Positions 56,220 through 64,000 of a stretch of 64,000 bases of DNA are shown here, piece by piece. The stretch comes from Areca catechu (lineage: Eukaryota > Streptophyta > Magnoliopsida > Arecales > Arecaceae). The stretch spans positions 10,730,471 through 10,794,470 of the forward strand of contig CM038050.1 of the NCBI GenBank assembly GCA_021397845.1. The letters are read 5' to 3'. The stretch's first letter is position 1. Each line of letters begins with the position of its first letter. The notes under the pieces are model-generated. The model did not search any database. It had not been told where the DNA came from and saw only the letters and a list, made by a program, of their open reading frames with translations. Both the position numbers and the translations under genes were made by a program.

Positions 56220-56341
56220 CATTTAGGAATCCAAATCTTTTTTACTTTATTTTTATTTTTTTTCTCAAATTATATTCATAAGCTTTATGTCCAACCCCAT
56301 TACAACAATAATAAACTATATTTGATTTTTTTAAAAATATC
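56220..56341 (-). pseudogene. SIRE gag zinc-knuckle remnant
   Basis: The minus strand reads KSNIVYYCCNGVGHKAYEYN, a decayed CCHC knuckle with the spacing and GH of the gag motif but the last Cys lost. The remnant stops at 56341, where a Tat-family LTR begins. Confidence 0.65.
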
Positions 56342-57874
56342 TGTTGCCGTCTACACCGCCGTGGCCTGTAGCTTGGAGATGTTGCCGGCTACCGCCCTCA
56401 TCATCCGAAACCCAGTCCACGTGCCCGGACCTGCAAAAAAGAGGAGACATGAGCCGGGGATCCTGGCGGGGGCACTCCGACGATCAAGTCAGTGGCGATC
56501 TAGGAAAACAGATCCTCCCCTGTGGGCCTCTTGGTCAGACTCCATGCTAGGAGGAGGAGATTTTGCTTTAGAAAGAAAGAGTGGGATGAGAGAGGCAGCG
56601 ATGGAGAAGAGCTCGAGCTATGGTGGCTGTGTCCGTCAAGACTCCTCTGGTGAGTCTCCGGTAGCCTAGAGCGCTCGGCCTCCCCCTAGCTCTCTGTTTG
56701 CTTGTCCTTAGTTTTTCACTTACCTTCTTCGAAGACCTTTTGAACCTTCTTTTAGGCCATCGTCCATTCCAGCAGCCTACCTCGGGTTCCTCCCCCTCTG
56801 TAGGCCTTGAAAGGTCAACGTTCAGCAGCGCTCCATGCCATGCACCCAGGTACCTTTTCCATCCATGATAGGGAGTTATGTCACAGGCCCTGACCTCCCA
56901 GCTAGTCGCTCTACTTCGAAAAATTTGGAAGGGCCTCGATCTGAGAGTAGCCACCTCCTGATTTGAATCTTCTGGGATGATTTTCCCTTTCGAGTGATGC
57001 AAACGGTCGGTTGAAAAGTGCAGTACCTTAGCCAGGGCACCATTTTCTATTTGGTGTAAATAGTAGTGGGAGTAATCATGGCATCCTGGGGGTGCCCCTC
57101 TGTAGTACTTGGGCGGTGCACCGCCGCCCCGGGAAGGTGGTGACGTTCTCCTCCTCCTGCTTCTGAACCTTCCGAAGCACTGTGGGGTTTGGCCATGGGG
57201 ATAGCCTTCGGCTGTTGGTCCTCTCGTCCGAAGAGTGCTTGGCTCGAAGAGAGGGAAATCGACTTTGGTCAAGGTGGGCTCGACCTCAAGGAAGCTGCCC
57301 GATGAAGGAGCTCGATGAGAGCGGGAGCTTGATTTCGACCAAGGCAGGTTCGACCTCAAGGGAGCCACCCGATGAAGGAGCTCGAAGAGAGCAGGAGCTT
57401 GACTTTGGCTGAGGCAGGCTCGACCTCGAGGGGGATGCCCGACGAAGGAACTCGAAGAGAATGGGAGCTCGACTTCGGCCGAGACGGGCTCGACCTTGAG
57501 GGAGCCTCCCGACGAAGGAACTCGAAGAGAACGTGAGCTCGACTTCGGTCGAGGCGGGCTCGACCTCGTGGGAGCCACCCGGCGAAGGAGCTTGAATGGA
57601 ATGAGAGCTCAACTTCGACCGAGGCGGGCTCGACCTTGAGGGAGTTGCTCAGTGAAGGAGCTTGAAAAGAGCGGGAGCTTGACTTTGGTCGAGGTGGGTT
57701 CGACCTTGAGGGAGCCACCTGACGAAGGTGCTCGACCTCGGCCAGGGCGGGCTCGACCTCGAGGGAGCTGGCCGACGAGGGAGCTCGAAGAGAGGGTCTG
57801 ACGTGGCAACTTCTGCCAACATGATATCTGACTGGATCTGACAGGGACTCTACGTCAACGATCCTACCACATCA
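56342..57874 (-). repeat. LTR of Tat copy 3 (1533 bases)
   Basis: The minus strand starts TGATGTGGTAGGATCGTTG and ends GACGGCAACA. Shared blocks with other LTRs include CGTCGGAGTGCCCCCGCC near 56470. It is preceded by the polypurine tract GGGAGTGAGGGGTAAA (57875-57890). Confidence 0.85.
57230..57790. repeat. 70-base tandem repeat inside the LTR of copy 3, about 8 copies
   Basis: GATGAAGGAGCTCGA (or GACGAAGGAACTCGA) recurs every 70 bases (57301, 57371, 57441, 57511). It occupies the same U3 part of the LTR as the 117-base repeat of copy 1. Confidence 0.9.
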
Positions 57875-58405
57875 TTTACCCCTCACTCCCAAGTCCCGTT
57901 GGCATGCGACACTCGGGGCGAAGGGAGTAAATGTGGAGCTGACATGGAAAGGTGGAGATAGGGCGCCATTAATGCCGCGATCGCTGGCGCTTCGTGGAAC
58001 GGGCCATGAGACCAATGCGGGGATGACACGTCAGCTTATCCGAGGAAGCATAATGACTGATGCAGAACTTGAAATGGTTTCAGGTGAACCGAAGCATCGT
58101 TCCTCGCTGATCTAGACACGTGGCACAATCTGATGGAGGCAGTTCTGGAGGGGGTATGGTTGTTGTCTGGCCATTTTGAAAAGAAAGAAAGTTTCCTGAA
58201 ACATCCTTTCTTTCAAATTCTTCATGCCCGTCGACGGACCAGAGTCTTCTTCCTTCTCTCCCCTGAGTGTCCCTTACCTTCAAGGCCATCAAGTTCATGT
58301 TCCTCAGTCCTCTTTCTTCTTTAGCTAGGTCGAGTTCGTCCTTAGGGCCTCTCCGGACCCCTTTTTTCCTTCTTCCTCCCTTCCTTCTTTGTTCTGCCTT
58401 AGGAT

Positions 58406-58591
58406 GACCCGTCATCATCCTTCTAGCAACCCTAACGAGGCGGGGCTCTCTTGATCGAGGACTCCTTCCTCCGATGAGGAGGAAGAAGTTTTCTTCATGT
58501 TCGTAGAGTTCTTCACCCCACGGGGATAGTGATAGGAAAGCCCAGGGCTCGCTTTCCTCCTCCCCCTGTTCCAGAAGTCCCTTCCTGATGT
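58406..58591 (+). pseudogene. Start of the antisense additional gene of Tat copy 3
   Basis: From the ATG at 58406 the frame reads MTRHHPSSNPNEAGLS, a stop, then TPSSDEEEEVFF. This parallels MSRFGPGFHPTNQGEAGP and SSSSDEEEGAHF in copy 2. The polarity is opposite to the element's own LTR orientation, as in copies 1 and 2. It is cut off at 58591 by another repeat starting TGTAGGACTAAG. Confidence 0.65.
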
Positions 58592-60082
58592 AGGACTAAG
58601 ATGATGCAGAACTATACTAATGATGAGATGGATATGCAAATGATTTTTCTTTTGAATTTTAGGTTTTAAAAGATGTACTAATTTTTGAAATCAAGTTAAG
58701 AATAGAACTAGGATTCTATAAGGACAAGAACTTTCAAGCAAGCAAAGATAGTCCCTAAACAAAGATAACGAGAGGATCCCGGGATTGAGAAATCCCATAG
58801 GACTTAGCTCTAGATCAATACCTACTTAGAAGATTAGGGGTGCACACTTTAAAGACTCTGATGCACCCGATGCTGAGTTCACTCACTCTCGCAGATGCGG
58901 CATAGAAGATCAAGCCCTCAACCCTATGGAGTCGCTGGCTTTTCGTCCGATGGTCGCTGGGGCAAGGAAGACCGACTCCATTGTTCATGGCACCTGGAGG
59001 ACTTATGAGCACCTAAGGAAAGGGTTAGAAAACATCAAGAAGAAGGAATAAGCAAGTGAGAAGGGTCGGGAAAGAGTTGAGAATGGTGGTCAAGGAGGCT
59101 CTTCTTGCTAGGCATCCAGGTGGAGTTTCTAGGGGTGTCCAAGCTTGAAGATTGGTGGGTGGCTTGTGAAGGAGGAAGGGAACTTAGGGCCTCTCACCCC
59201 TCGATGTCCTGAAGGATAAAAGTACTCTCTCACAGAGTTCCTAGTCTAAGAAGACAAGGGTTATAATGAAGTAGAAACTTCTCAAAATTTTCATTCATCA
59301 AAAACTATTTTACAAGAGGATTAGGGTCCTTTTTATAAGCACCTAAGTCCTCATTTGACATTTGAATTCAAATTTGAAATAGGGGTTACATGACTTGATT
59401 TGGGGGAGTGAAGAGAGGATATTGTCTTCATGAATCAAGGGGCGCCTATTTTGAATTTTGAATCTTTTCTTCATGAAGCTTTGACCAACCATGAATGCTA
59501 GGCTTGATCCTTGGTGATATGGCTTGATATGTGGAGTGGGGTGAGGATCTTGTTGGCTTAAATCAAGGGGAGATTAATGGGAGTCAACCATGAAATTTGA
59601 ATTTAAAATTTTAGCTTTACTTGGCCGTCCAAGGTGCTTGATGAAGTGGCGCCTCCCATGACATGTGGCATTGATGATGTGGCACTCCATGAGCTGAAAT
59701 GGTACCTCCCATGCCACGTGGCATTGATGATGTGGCACTCCTCATGAGTTGGCACTCCTAACCTGGCATGGAAAGGTGGCTTGACTCATCTTCAATTGGG
59801 CTTGACTTGATTGCCCACTTATAAATCCATCTTCAAACTAGCTTGAGCCCATCTTCAAATTGACTTGAGCTTGTGGATCAACTTGGCTAATTACAGGACC
59901 AATTGACCTTAACTTGACCAAATTGGCTAAATTACCGAACTAAACCAAAAATTGAAATCAACTAGATACCATTTGCATGACTCAAAAGTAAATTAGAACT
60001 GAATGAGGTCTCGGGTTGAGGCTAAAGGAGTGGGCTCTTCCTAAGGGCATTGACTTACAAGAACCAAGTCCTCACTAATTTT
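58592..60082. repeat. Unassigned repeat, possible LTR of a gypsy remnant
   Basis: An abrupt junction after …CCTGA begins TGTAGGACTAAGATG, which read on the minus strand ends …TAGTCCTACA, a plausible LTR end. It holds a 53-base duplication (CCTCCCATG…GTGGCACTCC at 59652 and 59705). There is no coding content. Its relation to the gag fragment on its right is likely but unproven. Confidence 0.4.
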
Positions 60083-60600
60083 TTATTGTTCTGATGTTTT
60101 AGGACTAGGCTCTACAATCTTATCTTCTCCAAGAATTTCCTCAGGTAAGGTACTAGAGTTGTCCTCCTCGAAGTCTTTTCCTTCATATTCATCTACCAAA
60201 CTCATGTCAGCCTCATATAGTTCTACTTCAGGCTTACTGGTGGGTTCAGAATCTTCTAAGGGTCCTTCTAATATAGCTTCTACCTGGGTGTCTTTTGGGT
60301 CAACCAATTCTAAGTCTGCAATATATTCCTCTTCTTTAATGTCACCCTGGTTAATACATGGGGTAGCAAGGGTGGGTCGACTCGGGTTAGGATTGGGTCG
60401 ACTCGGGTTAAGGTTGGGTTTAGGTTCAGAGGTACTAATCCTACTGGGCTCAACTCGATAGTTCATGGGTTCCCTCTGACTTGACTGGAATTCCATAGTA
60501 AGTTGATAGGCATCATCCAGGTTATAAATCCTCCACTGGAATAGTTACCACTGGATATCAATTCGTAGGCCATCTCTAAATCCAGATATGATTTTAGACT
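60083..60600 (-). pseudogene. Ty3/gypsy gag fragment
   Basis: The minus strand gives SKIISGFRDGLRIDIQW, a stop, and IYNLDDAYQLTMEFQSSQRE, resembling the C-terminal part of plant gypsy gag. A Pro/Asn/Arg-rich linker and a long acidic tail (LEDSEPTSKPEVELYEADMS) follow, ending at 60083. The zinc knuckle expected between linker and acidic tail is missing. It is interrupted at 60601 by an inverted-repeat element. Confidence 0.6.
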
Positions 60601-61570
60601 TGTTGGGAATTATGTTCCAAAGCCAATCGTCTAGGCTGTAGACAGTTGTGCTATCTTCTATTTTGTATATGAATTTTTGATAAATAAAAATTATTTTATT
60701 TTGGCTGTTCGTCATATTTATATTTTTCTAAAATGAACTCTTGTATGATGGAGTCCTTAAAACTACATTGTTTGATATAGAGAGGATATATCAAGTATTT
60801 CTTAAACTGGTTCACAACCAAATGATCATTGTTATAGGACGACAATGCATCAAGTGTAGGTTGTTGTATGTCATATTTGTTGGTTGTCCTCTTAACCAAG
60901 GAGTGTGGAAACACTGGTGTGACATGCAAGTGAAATGTATGACATTTCACTGAACGTGACCATCTGCGGAGCTCCCTTTTGCCAAAGGGTTGCTCGTAAA
61001 GGGATATGGATATATTGTCCCTCGGACCTGAGATCACCATGGTAGCTTGCAAGCAACTCACTATACTTTGGTGCCAGACTACCTGGATTTCTAATTCAGT
61101 GATGGAAGGTTTCTAGGTACAGTCAAGTATTTGTAGAGTGGGGTGGATCAAGATGGAATTGACCTCTTTAAATAGTTTCGAGTGAATGACTCACTATGTC
61201 TCAATTTAGCAAAACCTTGGCCGGGGTAGTTCTTGTGAGGTGTCACAGAACTTGTGAGGTTGAGACATAATCTGGATAAACCAAATTAGGGTTGGCAATC
61301 GAACCCTAGGTCATCCTGAGCATTATGAGGTCAAAGGGATGAATTATACAGCAACCATATGCCAGAGGTTCTTATGAGGTGCTCTGTATCTTCGACCTAT
61401 CCGGATATCAGGTATCATTGCTAGATGAGGACTTTGACTGGTACTGAAAATATTCCAGTGCCATCGGCTTAGTGTTCGAACCTATGGGGTCACACACCAT
61501 AGATAATTTCTATCTGATCTTAAGGCTAATCGATGATTGAAATTGTTTGCCATCACCAGAAGTCAATATG
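60601..61570 (+). repeat. Left arm of inverted repeat
   Basis: Inverse partner of about 62975-63923. It continues into a stretch with AAGTGTCGACACTT-type motifs (61590-61670) that the other arm lacks. Confidence 0.75.
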
Positions 61571-62974
61571 ATTGATTTTGTTCTAAGTGTCGATACTTAA
61601 AATTTTGTAGGTGTCAACACTTGGTGAAGTGTCGACACTTGGCAATTTTCATGAGTCGACACTTTCCGTGACAAGCAAAATTCTGGAAAGATTTTTGGGA
61701 GGATTTTTTGACAAGTTTTGACCTGTTTTGAATTTCGAAATCAAACCAGTTTTGGCTCCAAGGTTATATGGTATGAAAGTCATACATGAAAGAAAAACAG
61801 TGCATCGGATGCCTACCCTAGGCATGCTACACTAGGGAGTAGGTATTGCATAATTAAAATTTTTAAGCATGCATATGGAAAAACCTACTCATGCACAGGA
61901 TCTAACATAAACATGATGCATGTAACGAATACACAGGCATGTATAGGCAAATGCAATAATTATAAACAATATGATAAAATCTAGATCTAAACATGCATAA
62001 TAATAAAAAGGAAATAATATACCTTATAGAGCTTCCTTTTGTTCTGAATTTTGGATTGAAGCAAGAAGAAGCCAACTCCCTTCTACAGCAAAACAAAGCA
62101 GTAGTTGGACTCCCTTAAACAACAAATCATATATGAAGAAGACGACGTCAACGTGAACTCCAGCAGTCTTCAGAACATATATGCAAACAGGGCTTCAATA
62201 GCAAGAACAAGAAAGGGATCGGTCCAATCTCTCAAGGTGTCCAAATGTCCACCCTCTAGAGTATCCACGCGCGGGCTCTCGCTGATCCAACTCCCGGATG
62301 GATGCTAGTCCTCCGAAATAAAAAAAGGTCACTTGTATCAGAGCCGAAGAATAGATCTTCACGGACCATCTTTTCCAAGACTGCCCTTACTCCACCAAGA
62401 GCACACAATGGAGATCGTGAAGATGAGGAAAGGATTACACGGGACTCCTAACGAATTTCTGCACTCAGATTTTTTTTTGTCCAAAAGCTTGCTCTCTACT
62501 CCTCTCTTAGGCCCTGTTCTTCCCCTCTCATCATCTTCATCTCACGACCTTCAATCAAGTTATAAGAGGCTGAGAAAACCTGTGAAGGCCGGAAAGATGT
62601 CGTGAGAGAAGTCCAGATAAAAACCAAACACCTTTTGAAAAGGCTCTTGATCGGTGGAGAAGCTGGGAACCGCAGGCTTGGAAGAGAACAAGAGGGCAGA
62701 ATCACCGTGAAAATAATGAGCGAGAGAGAGGAAGACGTGTGAGAGAAAAACACCAAGAGATCCCTTCCAGTTCACGATGCTAAGGATTATAATCGTGTGA
62801 AAATCTCATGTTAAAAACCGGTTCATCAAGATCCCGGTCCGACCAAAATCGATCAGTAAGAAAATCGGGTCCAAACCTGGTCTACCAGGAACAGTTTCTG
62901 ATTGACCCAAACCAATCCTGGTCGATCCAAATCAGACCAGGTGGACCAGAAAAAATCCAATGTGTGCTTAATCA

Positions 62975-63923
62975 GACCGTTTGATCTTAATACCGAAATG
63001 ATTTCCAATCATTGATCGGCTCCCGGATCAGGAAAAAACTCTCTATGGCGTGTGACTTCATAGGTTCGAACCTAAACGGTAGCACTGGAACACTTCCAGT
63101 ACCAGCACAAGATACCATTTAGCAATGGGTCCCGACATCCGGATAGGCCGAAGATGCGAGAGCAATCTATCGAACCTCTAGCATATGGTTACCGTTTAAT
63201 TCATCTCTTTGACCTCCAATGCTTAAAATGACCTAGGGTTAGACTGCCAATCCTTACTGAGTCAATCCACAACATGTCTCAACCTCGCAGGTCCAGTGAC
63301 TCTTCACTAGGACTATCCCGATCGAGGATTTGCTAAATTGAGACACTACGAGACATTCAATCTAAATAATTTGGACAGGTCAATTCCATCTTGGTCTACT
63401 ACTGCTCCACAAGTACTTGCCCGTATCCAGAAACCTTGCATCACCAGATTAAAAATTCGGGTAGTCCGGCACCAAAGCACAGAGAGTTGCTTGCAAGCTA
63501 TCATGGTGACCTCAAGTCGGAGGGACACATATATCCATATCCAATCGCGAGCAATCCTTTGATAAAAAGAAGCTCCATGGAGTCACGTTCAATGAGATGT
63601 CATACATCCCACTTGTAGATCACATTAGTATCATCACACTCCTTTGGTCAAGAGGACAACCAAACGATATGAACCACAACAACCTATACTTGATACATTG
63701 CCATCCTGTACAATGCATCCTTTGGTTGTAAACCTTTTAAAAGATCACTTGATATATCCTCTCTATATCGAAGTCAGTGCAGTCTTAAGGACTTCATCAC
63801 AGAAATAGAGTTCATTACAGAAAAATGAATAATGTGATGAGCTGCTAAAATAAATATAAAATTTAATATTGAGCACAACCGCCTATAGCCTAAGCGATTG
63901 ACTTTGGGACACAATTCCCAACA
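62975..63923 (-). repeat. Right arm of inverted repeat
   Basis: Read on the minus strand, it parallels the left arm up to a GATCAATGATTGGAAA-like point near 63015. Beyond it lies GGTCTGATTTGGATCGACCA-rich sequence, not shared with the left side. Confidence 0.75.
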
Positions 63924-64000
63924 ATACATACCTCTTTGGGTTGGACCTATTTGGTATGGCCTTGATCCTCTCCCCCATTCTCTCCTCTCATCTCTCCTCC
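63924..64000. other. Right edge of window
   Basis: 77 bases, pyrimidine-rich at the end. No feature is recognised. Confidence 0.4.

Larger units (their letters stand above)
49042..56341 (-). mobile_element. 5'-truncated SIRE/Maximus-type Ty1/copia element
   Basis: It reads right to left: gag zinc-knuckle remnant (56220-56341), protease, integrase, RT, RNase H, a third open frame (about 51150-52666), polypurine tract and 3' LTR (49042-50394). The tract reads TTGTCATCATCAAAAAGGG, the characteristic SIRE sequence before the 3' LTR. The 5' LTR and most of gag are missing because the element is cut at 56341/56342 by a Tat-family LTR. Many stops and frameshifts are present. Confidence 0.85.
56342..58591 (-). 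mobile_element. Truncated Tat-type gypsy element, copy 3
   Basis: It holds a complete 3' LTR (56342-57874), polypurine tract, 3' leader and the first part of the antisense gene. It is then cut at 58592. It lies in the gag of the SIRE-type element. The left flank is ATATC, and no partner flank survives. The copy is more diverged from copies 1 and 2 than they are from each other. Confidence 0.8.
60601..63923. mobile_element. Element with long inverted repeats (foldback-like or inverted LTR pair)
   Basis: The plus strand at 60601 (TGTTGGGAATTATGTTCCAA) and the minus strand at 63923 (TGTTGGGAATTGTGTCCCAA) run in parallel for about 950 bases, with many substitutions and small indels. Shared landmarks include GATATAGAGAGGATATATCA, AGCTTGCAAGCAACTC and TTTGGTGCC. 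The inner 1.4 kb is not shared and has no recognisable protein. The TG start suggests LTR origin. The right arm may be part of a longer LTR that continues left. No target duplication is visible (flanks AGACT and ATACA). Confidence 0.6.

Overview
This is a repeat-rich piece of a flowering-plant nuclear genome. Long AT-rich stretches with GT-AG introns alternate with GC-rich LTR retrotransposons. A commelinid monocot such as a palm is my guess from the overall look of the repeats; the sequence does not prove it. No tRNA, rRNA or CRISPR array is visible. Layout: 1-7935 is an internally deleted Ty3/gypsy element on the minus strand. 8000-25900 is the host-gene part. It holds an apparently intact three-exon SGF11 gene (SAGA deubiquitinase-module subunit, 15507-16509, minus), a three-exon gene for a 92-residue protein that looks conserved but that I cannot name (18336-23304, minus), and a dead trihelix-type transcription factor copy (23957-24719, plus). 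25939-39650 is a composite Ty3/gypsy element of the same family as the first. 39651-49041 is mostly AT-rich sequence carrying a short-LTR Ty1/copia element (41434-43933) and a subterminal-repeat block of CACTA type (47445-48650). 49042-56341 is a truncated SIRE/Maximus-type copia element on the minus strand. Its gag is cut by a third member of the first gypsy family (56342-58591). That copy is cut in turn at 58592 by another gypsy remnant, which is itself interrupted at 60601 by a pair of roughly 950-base inverted repeats (60601-63923). The most informative content is the gypsy family present in three copies. Its pol carries two RNase H domains (31410-32320), the hallmark of the Tat lineage. 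A second gene lies downstream of pol on the opposite strand: a putative gypsy-transposon (Transposase_28-like) domain, a disordered linker and a coiled coil, spread over three exons. Pol and this antisense gene converge, and the space between them is filled by minisatellites. The arrays differ in unit length (94, 64 and 85 bases) but all seem built from one monomer of about 30 bases centred on GAGCT..GGCTCG. Every pol and antisense copy here carries stops or frameshifts, so none is likely to be active. The host-gene segment and the transposon blocks show no functional link to each other.
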